This document shows positions 20,465 to 31,388 of a stretch of DNA of 64,000 nt, piece by piece. How positions within the stretch are numbered: position 1 is the stretch's first letter; every line of letters begins with the position of its first letter. The DNA comes from Denitratimonas yunnanensis (SeqCode) (GTDB lineage: Bacteria; Pseudomonadota; Gammaproteobacteria; Xanthomonadales; Xanthomonadaceae), in contig JAPMLR010000001.1 of the NCBI GenBank assembly GCA_026410415.1, forward strand, positions 248,001-312,000, in the 5' to 3' direction. The notes under the pieces are model-generated. The model saw only the letters and a list, made by a program, of their open reading frames with translations. It was not told where the DNA came from and did not search any database. The translations under genes and the position numbers were made by a program.

Positions 20465-20709
20465 TGTTCGAATGCACGTGCAGCGCGCTTGCCTTGGGCG
20501 ATGAAGTTGCGTAGAACGCAAGCAACGACGCAGCAATCCTTCCACTCGGCGGACGAGGGAAGGATGGGTCTGAAAAGGCCCGGACGATGCCGATCCATGG
20601 GGGCTCGGTACGCCCGCCGCCCAAGGGGCGGCTCTCCGATCCCGCCTGGGCGGATCGGGGATCGCTGCTTCGCAACGCGCTTGGCGCGTGCGAGCTTGCG
20701 GAGAGTCAC
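20465..20709 (+). other. 245-base leader between aminotransferase and mmsA
   Basis: No gene. It contains an imperfect GC-rich hairpin around 20636-20659 (CCGATCCCGCC against GGCGGATCGG with one bulge) and other C/G-rich inverted segments. It is the longest gap inside the pyrimidine operon and could hold an attenuator or internal promoter; no T-run follows the hairpin. Confidence 0.35.
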
Positions 20710-22242
20710 ATGAATGCACGTATTCGAGATGTGTCCGCCACATCTGCAGCGATCACCATTCCTCATTTCATCGGCGGTGAGCGCGTGAGTTCCGGCGTCG
20801 ATGAAAGTGCCGTGTTCAATCCCGCCACCGGGCAGCAGACCGGAATTCTGCCGCTGGCGGACACGTCGATCGTGGCGCGTGCGGTGGCTGCGGCCAAGGC
20901 TGCATTTCCCGAGTGGGCATCGACTGCCGCGCCGCGCCGCGCCCGCGTGCTGTTCCGCTTTCGCGACTTGATCGAATCGCGCGCCGACGCACTCGCGGCG
21001 CAAATCACCGCCGAACACGGCAAGACCCACGCCGATGCATTGGGCGAAGTGGCGCGCGGGCTGGAGGTAGTGGAGTTTGCCTGTGGCATTCCGCAGCTTC
21101 TGAAAGGCGAGACCAGCGAGAACATCGGCGGCAGCATCGATGTCACCTCGATCCGGCAGCCGCTTGGCGTGGTCGCCGGCATCACCCCGTTCAATTTTCC
21201 CGCGATGGTGCCGCTGTGGATGGCGCCGATCGCGCTGGCGTGCGGCAATGCCTTCGTGCTGAAGCCCTCCGAGCGCGATCCGTCGGCCACGCTGCTGCTG
21301 GCTGATTGGTTACGCGAGGCGGGCTTGCCGGATGGCGTGTTCAACGTGGTGCATGGCGACAAGCGCGCCGTGGATGCACTGCTCGCGCATCCGGATGTGG
21401 CTGCTATCAGCTTCGTCGGTTCCACGCCGATCGCGCGATACATCTACGAAACCGGCGCGCATCACGGCAAGCGCGTGCAGGCGCTCGGTGGTGCGAAAAA
21501 CCACATGCTGGTGATGCCCGATGCCGACATGGATCAGGTGGCCGATGCCCTGATGGGCGCAGGCTACGGTTCGGCAGGCGAGCGCTGCATGGCGATTTCG
21601 GTGGCCGTGGCCGTGGGTGATGCGGTGGCCGATGCACTGGTGGAAAAACTCGCGCCGCGTGTGGCGGCCTTGAAGATCGGCAACGGCATGACGCCCGGCA
21701 TGGACATGGGGCCGCTGGTCACTGCCGTGCATCGCGACAAGGTGCGCGGTTATGTCGATCTGGGCGTGGCCGAAGGTGCCACGCTGGTGGTCGACGGGCG
21801 TGCCTGCACCATTCCCGATGCAGGCGATGGCTTCTTCCTGGGCGGCACCTTGTTCGATCACGTGACGCCGCAGATGCGGATCTACCGCGAAGAAATTTTC
21901 GGCCCGGTGTTGTGCGTTCTGCGGGCGGCCAACTACGAAGAGGCGCTGGCGCTGGTCAACGCGCACGAGTTCGGCAACGGCACCTCGATCTTCACCCGCG
22001 ATGGCGATGCCGCGCGTGATTTTGCCCATCGCGTACAGGTCGGCATGGTGGGAGTGAACGTGCCGATTCCGGTGCCGGCAGCGTTCCACAGTTTCGGTGG
22101 CTGGAAGGCGTCGCTGTTCGGCGATCATCATGTCTACGGCCCCGAGGGCGTGCGCTTCTACACGCGGCTCAAGGCCGTCTCGGCGCGCTGGCCCACCAGT
22201 ATCCGCAGCGGTGCCCAGTTCGTGATGCCGACCAACGGCTGA
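20710..22242 (+). CDS. mmsA: CoA-acylating (methyl)malonate-semialdehyde dehydrogenase
   Basis: Oxidises malonate semialdehyde (from beta-alanine) or methylmalonate semialdehyde (from thymine or valine) to acetyl-CoA or propionyl-CoA with NAD. The 510-residue protein is of the MmsA branch of aldehyde dehydrogenases: [14 protein letters not shown], catalytic Cys293 in [27 protein letters not shown], and the C-terminal [18 protein letters not shown]. The ATG at 20710 is preceded by GGAG 7 bases upstream; upstream in-frame codons are low-complexity leader. In this operon it completes conversion of pyrimidine carbon to central metabolism. Confidence 0.93.
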   Translation: MNARIRDVSATSAAITIPHFIGGERVSSGVDESAVFNPATGQQTGILPLADTSIVARAVAAAKAAFPEWASTAAPRRARVLFRFRDLIESRADALAAQITAEHGKTHADALGEVARGLEVVEFACGIPQLLKGETSENIGGSIDVTSIRQPLGVVAGITPFNFPAMVPLWMAPIALACGNAFVLKPSERDPSATLLLADWLREAGLPDGVFNVVHGDKRAVDALLAHPDVAAISFVGSTPIARYIYETGAHHGKRVQALGGAKNHMLVMPDADMDQVADALMGAGYGSAGERCMAISVAVAVGDAVADALVEKLAPRVAALKIGNGMTPGMDMGPLVTAVHRDKVRGYVDLGVAEGATLVVDGRACTIPDAGDGFFLGGTLFDHVTPQMRIYREEIFGPVLCVLRAANYEEALALVNAHEFGNGTSIFTRDGDAARDFAHRVQVGMVGVNVPIPVPAAFHSFGGWKASLFGDHHVYGPEGVRFYTRLKAVSARWPTSIRSGAQFVMPTNG

Positions 22243-22290
22243 TGCCGCGGTCGCCATGTTTCCCGTTGCCCACATCAAGGAGGCGATGCC

Positions 22291-23556
22291 ATGAATGCGA
22301 TGTTGAACTCCCAACCTGCCGATGCCGCGCCGATAGCGATCAACGGCCAGCGTCTCTGGGACAGCCTGATGGAGATGGCGAAGATCGGTGCCACGCCCAA
22401 GGGCGGGGTGTGTCGTCTTGCGCTCACCGATCTGGATCGGCAAGGCCGCGACCTGTTCGTGCAATGGGCCAGGGAGGCTGGCTGCAGCATCAGCGTGGAT
22501 CAGATGGGCAACGTGTTCGCACGACGTGCCGGCAAGGACGATTCACTTGCGCCCGTGGTCACCGGCTCGCATGCCGATTCGCAGCCGACCGGTGGCAAGT
22601 TCGACGGCATCTATGGCGTGCTCGGTGGGCTGGAAGTGATCCGCAGCCTCAACGATCACGGCATCGAAACCGAGCGCCCGATCGAAGTGGTGATCTGGAC
22701 CAACGAGGAAGGTTCGCGCTTTGCTCCGGCAATGGTGGCATCGGGCGTGTTTGCCGGCGTGTTCACGCTCGAATACGGCCTCTCGCGCGCCGATGTGGAC
22801 GGCAAGACCATGGGCGAGGAACTCCGGCGCATCGGTTATGCCGGTGACGTGCCGATGGGCAAGCCGATCCATGCCGCATTCGAATTGCATATCGAGCAGG
22901 GGCCGATCCTTGAGGCCGAGGACGTCACCATCGGCGTGGTCACAGCGGCCCAGGGTCAGCGTTGGTATGAAGTGATTTTCACCGGACAGGAATCACACGC
23001 CGGGCCGACGCCGATGCCACGTCGCCGTGATGCGCTGCTCGGTGCGGCGCGGGTGATCGAACTGGTCAATCGCATCGGTCATGCACATGCACCGCTGGCC
23101 TGCGCCACCGTTGGCATGCTCCAGGTGCATCCAAACTCGCGCAACGTGATTCCCGGCCAGGTGTTCTTCACCATCGACATCCGTCATCCAGAAGACGCCG
23201 TGCTGGCAAAGATGGATGCGGAGCTGCGCGAAGGCATCGCGAAGATTGCCGCAGACACCAAGCTGGAAACCACCAAGCTCGAACAGATTTTCTACTACGC
23301 GCCGGTACCGTTCGACACCGCCTGCGTGGATTCGGTACGTGCTGCCGCGCAGCGTTTCGGCTATTCGCATCGCGACATCGTTTCCGGTGCTGGCCACGAT
23401 GCCTGTTATCTGGCCGGTGTCGCGCCGACGGCAATGGTGTTCGTGCCGTGCGTCGGCGGCATCAGCCACAACGAAATCGAGGACGCCACGCCCGAGTGGA
23501 TCGAGGCCGGGGCGAACGTGCTGTTGCACGCGATGCTGGGCCGGTCCTCGCGCTGA
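22291..23556 (+). CDS. Beta-ureidopropionase (N-carbamoyl-beta-alanine amidohydrolase), M20 type
   Basis: Metal-dependent amidohydrolase of the M20/HyuC family, 421 residues, predicted to split N-carbamoyl-beta-alanine into beta-alanine, CO2 and ammonia. Metal and substrate motifs are GSHADSQPTGGKFDGIYGV (His and bridging Asp), WTNEEGSRF (Glu), ELHIEQGP (His) and GGISHNEIE (His). A perfect AAGGAGG ribosome site lies 7 bases before the ATG. Related enzymes include L-carbamoylases and allantoate amidohydrolase; the neighbouring dihydropyrimidinase and PreTA make beta-ureidopropionase the best reading. Confidence 0.9.
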   Translation: MNAMLNSQPADAAPIAINGQRLWDSLMEMAKIGATPKGGVCRLALTDLDRQGRDLFVQWAREAGCSISVDQMGNVFARRAGKDDSLAPVVTGSHADSQPTGGKFDGIYGVLGGLEVIRSLNDHGIETERPIEVVIWTNEEGSRFAPAMVASGVFAGVFTLEYGLSRADVDGKTMGEELRRIGYAGDVPMGKPIHAAFELHIEQGPILEAEDVTIGVVTAAQGQRWYEVIFTGQESHAGPTPMPRRRDALLGAARVIELVNRIGHAHAPLACATVGMLQVHPNSRNVIPGQVFFTIDIRHPEDAVLAKMDAELREGIAKIAADTKLETTKLEQIFYYAPVPFDTACVDSVRAAAQRFGYSHRDIVSGAGHDACYLAGVAPTAMVFVPCVGGISHNEIEDATPEWIEAGANVLLHAMLGRSSR

Positions 23557-23603
23557 GTCCGGTCATTCCTCTTCCCATTCCCAGGCAAATCCCAGGAAAC
23601 CTC

Positions 23604-24977
23604 ATGGCAAGAAAACCCCTCGGCGATATCGCCCCAGGCCGGCTCGATCCGGCCACGCTCGCGCAGCACTTCGATGATGTTGCTCCGCCACTCGATGATC
23701 GTCAGGCGCTGATTGCCGCGAACCGTTGCTACTACTGCTACGACGCGCCCTGCATCGAGGCCTGCCCCACCGGCATAGACATTCCCGAGTTCATTCGCGG
23801 CATCGCCACGGGCAATCTCAAGGGGGCGGCGACGACGATCCTGTCATCCAACACCTTCGGCGGCTCCTGCGCACGGGTGTGTCCCACGGAAATCCTGTGC
23901 GAAGGTGTTTGCGTGCGCAACACGGCGGAATCATTGCCGGTGCAGATCGGAGCATTGCAACGCCATGCCACCGATTGGGTTTACGAAACTGGCGCGCCGC
24001 TGTTCCAACGCGCACCCGATTCGGGTTTCAAGGTGGCGGTGGTGGGTGCCGGGCCAGCGGGCCTGGCCTGCGCGCATCGGCTGGCGCGGGCAGGGCATGC
24101 GGTGACGGTGTTCGATGCCAAGGCCAAGCCGGGCGGGCTCAACGAATACGGCATTGCGGCCTACAAGTTGCCGGATGATTTCGCCCGCAAGGAAATCGAC
24201 TGGCTGCTGTCCATCGGCGGCATCAGCATCCAGCCCGATGCGGCGCTGGGCGAGCACATCACGCTGGCACAACTGCGCAAGGATCACGATGCGGTGTTCC
24301 TCGGCATGGGGCTGGCGGGCGTCAATGCGCTCGGCATCGAGGATGAAGCCTTGCCGGGCGTGCGCAACGCTGTGGATTTCATCGCGGAGCTTCGCCAAAG
24401 CGATGCACTGGCGACCTTGCAGGTGGGCCGTCGCATCGTGGTGATCGGTGGTGGCAATACCGCCATCGATGCCGCGATCCAGAGCAAGCGCCTGGGGGCC
24501 GAATCGGTCACGCTGGTCTATCGCCGTGGCCCGGAGGCGATGAGCGCCACCACGCATGAGCAGGACTTTGCCAAGACCGAAGGCGTCAATGTGATCCACT
24601 GGGCCGCGCCGCGTGGCTTGATCGAAAAGGATGGCGTACTCGCGGGCATCGAGTTCGAATACACCCAACTGGATGCGAACGGAAAGCTTGCCGGCAGTGG
24701 CGACAGGTTCACGCTGGAGGCCGACATCGTGCTCAAGGCCATCGGCCAGACCTTCGTGCCCGATCCGCTGCGCGAAAGCGACATGGATCTTCTGGAGTTG
24801 CGCGGGGGACGCATTGCGGTCGATGCCGACTTTGCCACCTCGCTGCCGGATGTATGGGCCGGTGGCGATTGCGTCGGCGGCAAGACCGATCTCACCGTGC
24901 AGGCCGTCGACGACGGTCAGCGTGCCGCGACTGCCATCGATCGCGCCCTGCTGGCGCGTGCCACCAAAGCTGCTTGA
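23604..24977 (+). CDS. preT: NAD-dependent dihydropyrimidine dehydrogenase, PreT subunit
   Basis: Flavoprotein subunit that passes electrons between NAD(P)H and PreA in reduction of uracil or thymine. The 457-residue protein resembles the small subunit of glutamate synthase: N-terminal cysteines for Fe-S clusters in CYYCYDAPCIEACPTGID and GGSCARVCPTEILCEGVC, an FAD-binding VAVVGAGPAGLACAHRLA, and an NAD(P)H-binding IVVIGGGNTAIDAA. The C-terminal VWAGGDCVGGKTDLTVQAV closes the FAD site. The ATG at 23604 gives the usual PreT length. preA follows after 11 bases. Confidence 0.93.
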   Translation: MARKPLGDIAPGRLDPATLAQHFDDVAPPLDDRQALIAANRCYYCYDAPCIEACPTGIDIPEFIRGIATGNLKGAATTILSSNTFGGSCARVCPTEILCEGVCVRNTAESLPVQIGALQRHATDWVYETGAPLFQRAPDSGFKVAVVGAGPAGLACAHRLARAGHAVTVFDAKAKPGGLNEYGIAAYKLPDDFARKEIDWLLSIGGISIQPDAALGEHITLAQLRKDHDAVFLGMGLAGVNALGIEDEALPGVRNAVDFIAELRQSDALATLQVGRRIVVIGGGNTAIDAAIQSKRLGAESVTLVYRRGPEAMSATTHEQDFAKTEGVNVIHWAAPRGLIEKDGVLAGIEFEYTQLDANGKLAGSGDRFTLEADIVLKAIGQTFVPDPLRESDMDLLELRGGRIAVDADFATSLPDVWAGGDCVGGKTDLTVQAVDDGQRAATAIDRALLARATKAA

Positions 24978-24988
24978 GGAGCTTGGAC

Positions 24989-26263
24989 ATGACCGATCTC
25001 ACCAGCCGCTTTGCCGGCATCACTTCACCCAATCCCTTCTGGCTCGCCTCCGCGCCGCCGACCGACAAGGCCTACAACGTCAATCGTGCCTTCGAGGCGG
25101 GTTGGGGGGGCGTGGTCTGGAAAACCCTCGGCATGGACCCGCCGGTGGTGAACGTGTCCTCGCGCTATGGTGCAGTGGCCTACAACGGCCAGCGCATCGC
25201 CGGTCTCAACAACATCGAATTGATCACCGACCGCCCGCTCGCGGTGAATCTGGCCGAGATCCGGCAGGTGAAACGCGACTGGCCGGATCGCGCCATGATC
25301 GTCTCGCTGATGGTGCCGTGCGATGAAGAATCCTGGAAGTTCATCCTGCCGCAGGTGGAAGACACCGGCGCGGATGCGGTGGAACTGAACTTCGGTTGCC
25401 CCCACGGCATGAGCGAACGCGGCATGGGGTCGGCCGTGGGGCAGGTGCCCGAGTATGTCGAGATGGTCGCGCACTGGGTCAAGAAGCACTCGCGCTTGCC
25501 GTGCATCGTCAAGCTCACGCCCAACATCACCGATATCCGTACGTCGGCGCGTGCGGCGTTTCGTGGCGGTGCGGATGCGGTGTCGTTGATCAACACGATC
25601 AACTCCATCGTCGGTGTCGATCTGGACCTGATGGCACCGCTGCCCACCGTCGATGGCAAGGGCACGCACGGTGGGTACTGCGGCCCGGCGGTGAAACCGA
25701 TCGCGCTCAACATGGTGGCGGAGATTGCACGCGACAAGGAAACGTACCGCAGGCCGATTTCCGGCATCGGCGGCATTTCCACCTGGCGCGACGCAGCGGA
25801 ATTCATCGCGCTGGGCTGCGGCAGCGTGCAGGTGTGCACCGCCGCGATGCATCACGGCTTCCGCATCGTCGAGGACATGATTTCCGGGCTGCGCCACTTC
25901 ATGCAGGACAAAGGCTACGAGCGGCTGGAGGATTTCGTCGGCAAGGCGGTGCCCAACGTCACCGATTGGCAGTTCCTCAACATGGCCTACGACATCAAGG
26001 CCCGCATCGATCAGGACAAGTGCATCAAGTGCGGCCTCTGCCACATCGCCTGCGAAGATACTTCGCATCAGGCCATCACCAAGGAGAAGGATGGCCTGCG
26101 ATTCTTCGAGGTCGTGGACGAGGAATGCGTCGGTTGCAATCTTTGCATGCACGTCTGCCCGGTTGACAGCTGCATCACGATGGAGCGCGTCGACAACGGC
26201 GGATACCGCAACTGGACCACGCACCCGAACAACCCGATGCGGAAGGCGGAAGAAGCGCTCTAG
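24989..26263 (+). CDS. preA: NAD-dependent dihydropyrimidine dehydrogenase, PreA subunit
   Basis: Catalytic FMN subunit that reduces uracil and thymine to the 5,6-dihydro forms, working with PreT. The 424-residue protein has a dihydroorotate-dehydrogenase-like barrel with NPFWLASAPPTD, ELNFGCPHGMSERGMGSAVGQ, containing the catalytic Cys region, and SGIGGISTWRDAAEFI, then a C-terminal ferredoxin domain with two 4Fe-4S motifs, CIKCGLCHIAC and CVGCNLCMHVC. Same layout and size as E. coli PreA (411). Confidence 0.95.
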   Translation: MTDLTSRFAGITSPNPFWLASAPPTDKAYNVNRAFEAGWGGVVWKTLGMDPPVVNVSSRYGAVAYNGQRIAGLNNIELITDRPLAVNLAEIRQVKRDWPDRAMIVSLMVPCDEESWKFILPQVEDTGADAVELNFGCPHGMSERGMGSAVGQVPEYVEMVAHWVKKHSRLPCIVKLTPNITDIRTSARAAFRGGADAVSLINTINSIVGVDLDLMAPLPTVDGKGTHGGYCGPAVKPIALNMVAEIARDKETYRRPISGIGGISTWRDAAEFIALGCGSVQVCTAAMHHGFRIVEDMISGLRHFMQDKGYERLEDFVGKAVPNVTDWQFLNMAYDIKARIDQDKCIKCGLCHIACEDTSHQAITKEKDGLRFFEVVDEECVGCNLCMHVCPVDSCITMERVDNGGYRNWTTHPNNPMRKAEEAL

Positions 26264-26322
26264 CATCCCAGCTCCGGTGACTGTCGGGGACGGGCACCGG
26301 CTCCAACTCGTCAGGGGGAACC

Positions 26323-27786
26323 ATGAAATCCTGTGATGCATCCGGGTTTGATCCGGCGCTGGTCAACGAAGACTTTCTTCCGACGGCGCCCGCCCAGCGT
26401 ACCTGGGATTGGAAATCCATCGCGGCCTTGTGGGTCGCCATGGTGGTATGTGTACCGGCCTACATGCTCGCCGCCGGCTTGATCAGCGAAGGCATGTCCT
26501 GGTGGCAGGCGGTGTTCACCATCTTTCTGGCCAACGTCATCGTGCTGGTGCCGATGTTGCTGATCGGTCACGCCGGCGCGAAGCACGGCATTCCGTTTCC
26601 GGTGTTGTTGCGTTCGTCTTTCGGTGTGCGTGGCGCCAAATTGCCGGCGTTGTTGCGTGGGCTCGTGGCGTGCGGTTGGTTCGGCATCCAGACGTGGATC
26701 GGCGGTACGGCGATTTACACACTGATCAATGTCGTCAGCGGCAATGCCATCGCAGGCTCACCATTGCCGGTACTGGGAATCGATCTCGGGCAATTGCTCA
26801 GCTTCCTCGCGTTCTGGCTGCTGCATGTCGTGTTCATCGCCTATGGCACGGAATCCATTCGCTGGCTGGAGATCTGGGCCGCTCCGGTGTTGGTGCTCAT
26901 GTGCCTCGTGCTGTTGGCGTGGGCTTACCTGCGTGCGGATGGCTTTGGTCCGATGCTTTCCGCGCCGTCGCAATTTGGCCCGGGAGGCGCGCGGGAAGGG
27001 CAGTTTGCCGCGGTGTTCTGGCCGTCACTGACCGCGATGGTCGGATTCTGGGCCACGCTCGCGTTGAACATTCCCGATTTCACCCGATTTGCACGCAGTC
27101 AACGCGATCAGGTTCTGGGACAGGCGCTCGGTTTGCCATTGCCGATGGCGGTGCTGGCGTTCGTCGCCGTGGCAGTGACCTCGGCCACGGTCTTGATCTT
27201 CGGCGAGGCAATCTGGGACCCGGTCGAACTGACGCGCCGCATGGGAGGGCTGGGTGTCGTGGCGGCGCTGCTGGTGTTGTCGCTCGCGACCCTCAGTACG
27301 AATCTGGCGGCCAATGTCGTCGCGCCAGCCAACGGCTTCGCCAGCCTCGCGCCCTCGCGTATCTCGTTCAAGCTGGGCGGCTACATCACCGCCGGCATCG
27401 GCATCGCGATATTCCCGTGGAAGCTGCTGGAATCCACCGGCGCATACATCTTCACGTGGTTGATCGGGTACTCCGCATTGCTTGGCCCGATCGCGGGCAT
27501 TCTGCTGGCGGACTATTTCATGATCCGTCGCACCGAGCTTGACGTCGATGCGTTGTTTCGCGACGACGGATGCTACCGCTACCGCAATGGCTGGAATCCC
27601 GTTGCGCTCGTTGCCTTGGTCGCGGGCGTGCTGCCGAACCTGCCGGGCTTCCTGCATGCCGCGTTTCCGGTCTCGTTCGCGAATGTTCCCGCCATTTTCG
27701 TCTCGATCTACAGCTACGCCTGGTTTGTCGGACTTGGAATCGCCGCGCTGGTTTATTGGGTGTTGATGCGCGGTCGCAGCCACTGA
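26323..27786 (+). CDS. NCS1-family nucleobase/hydantoin permease
   Basis: Inner-membrane symporter of the nucleobase:cation symporter-1 family (487 residues, about 12 predicted helices). Signatures are the N-terminal NEDFLPTAPAQRTWDWKS, the GAKHGIPFPVLLRSSFGVRG loop between helices 2 and 3 that is diagnostic of NCS1, and NIPDFTRFARSQRDQ in the middle. Located between PreA and dihydropyrimidinase, it probably imports uracil, thymine or dihydropyrimidines/hydantoins. The exact substrate cannot be read from sequence; allantoin-type carriers belong to the same family. Confidence 0.9.
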   Translation: MKSCDASGFDPALVNEDFLPTAPAQRTWDWKSIAALWVAMVVCVPAYMLAAGLISEGMSWWQAVFTIFLANVIVLVPMLLIGHAGAKHGIPFPVLLRSSFGVRGAKLPALLRGLVACGWFGIQTWIGGTAIYTLINVVSGNAIAGSPLPVLGIDLGQLLSFLAFWLLHVVFIAYGTESIRWLEIWAAPVLVLMCLVLLAWAYLRADGFGPMLSAPSQFGPGGAREGQFAAVFWPSLTAMVGFWATLALNIPDFTRFARSQRDQVLGQALGLPLPMAVLAFVAVAVTSATVLIFGEAIWDPVELTRRMGGLGVVAALLVLSLATLSTNLAANVVAPANGFASLAPSRISFKLGGYITAGIGIAIFPWKLLESTGAYIFTWLIGYSALLGPIAGILLADYFMIRRTELDVDALFRDDGCYRYRNGWNPVALVALVAGVLPNLPGFLHAAFPVSFANVPAIFVSIYSYAWFVGLGIAALVYWVLMRGRSH

Positions 27787-27858
27787 CTGCAAGGCGCTTG
27801 CGCTGCGCACCCGGAGTTGGCACGTTACGACGCAGCTGGCGTCATTGATCGCCGTTGA

Positions 27859-29316
<1,458 letters not shown>

Positions 29317-29431
29317 CCCCGATCTACGGGGCGTTCCATTCCATTGGAAAACGCGGTTCGACGCTCGGGAACGCCGAAGTCGCAAATCCAACACGCCAGT
29401 CGATCCGGAGTTCCGTAACCGAAGGTCGGAG

Positions 29432-31132
29432 CTACATTCCCGACGAGACGTCCTCTAACCCATCGGAGAAGATGTCCGGCCCGGGAGCCACGTCGAGAAA
29501 CGCCGCTGTGGGGGGGCCGATCTCTCCGGCCACGTCCTTGCCCTGGATGTAGACGAGGTGGCGTCCTGGCGCGAGCGTGCTGGTATCGATCACGGCCTCG
29601 ACCCCTTCGACACTGCTGTCGAACACGCCGTCGGCGGGGACCATCTCGATGCCGATGGCACCGTCTTCCCAAGGCAATGCGTCAACGAAGTAACGCGCGC
29701 CTTCAATGACGTGGCGGGTTCGTGGCTGGAGCGTGACGCTCGACGACCGTTGGGGATTGCGGTATCGGCTGTCGTCGATGGTGGCACTCAACGTCACCGG
29801 CTCGCCTTGCACCACGCTGACCGGATCGATGCCGGCATCGCGTGCATCCGGGCCTGCGGGGAGCTTGTAAGGCGCATGCAATGTTCTGGCGGCATAGCGC
29901 AGCGCCGCAAGATTGATGGGGGCGGTGTTGTTTTCAAACGTCGTACAGTTTTCGAAGAAGTCCACGCCCAATTCGATGGTGTATGCGGGCACGCCGAGCT
30001 CGCCATAGGCGAAGTCGTCGGTGGTGCCGCGCGTGGCATACAAGCCGATCGCCTGCTGCGGTTCGTAATCGTTGAACCATGCCAGCCGCATGCCCAGGGT
30101 TTCCAGTGCGGTGGCGTTGCCGCTGCGTGTGGCCTTGTGGCCCCAGGGCCACAGCACCAGTCTGGAGTAACTGTGGACGTCGAGGAACAGGCCTTTCGTG
30201 TTTTCCGCGGCCGGTGTGGTTTCGCTCTGCGGATCGCCTGTACGGGTATCGGGAAAGATGCTTTGCACGTAGCCGATGACGGCCTGGGTTTCCGGTTCCG
30301 AAGCCGCCGAGATTCCTCGATAGGTTTCCGAGCAGGCCTGGGTGCTCGATCCACTGTTGGGATGGTTCCAGAACACCGGGAAGTTGCGGTTGAGGTCGAT
30401 GCCGGCGCTGTTGCCGCTGCACAGCGTCGAGTTCTCGTTCTTGCGCCACGACAGGCCCGATTCGGCGCGCTTGCGGCCGTCTGGATTGGCCTGAAGCAGG
30501 AAATGGAACTCCATGTGGTCCAGCAGCCATGTGGCGTTGGCGTCGGTGCCGTAGCCCGCCAATAGTTCCTCGGCGTATCGAGTGATCAGCTCGGCCGGCG
30601 TGTACTCGCGTGCATGGACCGAACTCATCACGAACATCTTCGGTTTGTCGCCACCGATCAGGCTGTTGGTGAGCTTCAACACCTGAAGCCGATAGCCCTG
30701 CGTCGAATTCTGCACGCGCCGCCATGTCGGGCCGATGTCGATGCTTGTCGCGAGCGTCGGATGCACGCTGACCAAATTCGCCACGGTGTCGGCAGTCTCT
30801 TCTACCGTTCGGTAGCATCCAAAGCCCGGAATGGCGCGCAGCGATTCCAGCGGAGACAAACTCAGCTGCAATGCCGTGGTGGCCTCTGCATCCACTCGCC
30901 ATCCCGGATTCTGGGCGGTGATCCACGTCAGGTCTTTTCCCGTCGCCTCGACGCGGACTTCTTGCGCCTCATGGTCGTACAGGACATGTCCGAAACGTGA
31001 CCCCAGCTGTTGCAGCACCTCTGGCGACGGATCGCTGATCACGATCACTTGTGGTGGCTCGGCGGGGGAAATCGGATGCGCGAACGACATCGCGCAAGTC
31101 AGAAGCAGGGAAGCAGGAAGCAGGCGAATCAC
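29432..31132 (-). CDS. Secreted M14 zinc carboxypeptidase
   Basis: Exported metallocarboxypeptidase of 566 residues. The GTG at 31132 is chosen because it opens a good signal peptide, VIRLLPASLLLTCAMSFA; an upstream ATG at 31198 would bury it behind 22 polar residues. M14 catalytic residues are present: His174 and Glu177 in SVHAREYTPAEL, NPDGRKRAES and DLNRNF for substrate binding, His320 in LDVHSYS, and the catalytic Glu near 387 in YTIELG (positions approximate). A C-terminal beta-domain follows. The end reads DIFSDGLEDVSSGM, a variant of the F-x-x-G-F-E tail with five extra residues. The stop codon lies inside a small hairpin. Confidence 0.85.
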   Translation of the reverse strand: MIRLLPASLLLTCAMSFAHPISPAEPPQVIVISDPSPEVLQQLGSRFGHVLYDHEAQEVRVEATGKDLTWITAQNPGWRVDAEATTALQLSLSPLESLRAIPGFGCYRTVEETADTVANLVSVHPTLATSIDIGPTWRRVQNSTQGYRLQVLKLTNSLIGGDKPKMFVMSSVHAREYTPAELITRYAEELLAGYGTDANATWLLDHMEFHFLLQANPDGRKRAESGLSWRKNENSTLCSGNSAGIDLNRNFPVFWNHPNSGSSTQACSETYRGISAASEPETQAVIGYVQSIFPDTRTGDPQSETTPAAENTKGLFLDVHSYSRLVLWPWGHKATRSGNATALETLGMRLAWFNDYEPQQAIGLYATRGTTDDFAYGELGVPAYTIELGVDFFENCTTFENNTAPINLAALRYAARTLHAPYKLPAGPDARDAGIDPVSVVQGEPVTLSATIDDSRYRNPQRSSSVTLQPRTRHVIEGARYFVDALPWEDGAIGIEMVPADGVFDSSVEGVEAVIDTSTLAPGRHLVYIQGKDVAGEIGPPTAAFLDVAPGPDIFSDGLEDVSSGM

Positions 31133-31388
31133 GGGCGGGAGATCCAATGACGTCAAAGCAGCAAGACCCTGCCTTGCGGGCTTCGCATCATAGGGCATGG
31201 TGCATGCAACACGGGAAGGCCCAGTGTGGCGGGAATCCGTTGTCGCGATCGGATTCTCAACGTGTCGAGCCATTCGGGCCGGATCCATGGCGGTGGTGCC
31301 GGAGGCAAAGCCATGCGAGTCAGCGTGATCGCAAGGTGCGCGTTTGCCGCATCATCGTTGCTGGCGACGTCATGGGATTCCAGCAGGC

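Noticed and set aside
19028..20743. A 571-codon open frame antisense to the aminotransferase gene
   Set aside because: Shadow frame; the PLP-binding enzyme on the plus strand explains the coding signal.
29317..29331. CCCCG-ATCTA-CGGGG hairpin after dihydropyrimidinase as a terminator
   Set aside because: Only a 5-bp stem overlapping the end of the gene and no T-run, so support is too weak for a separate call.
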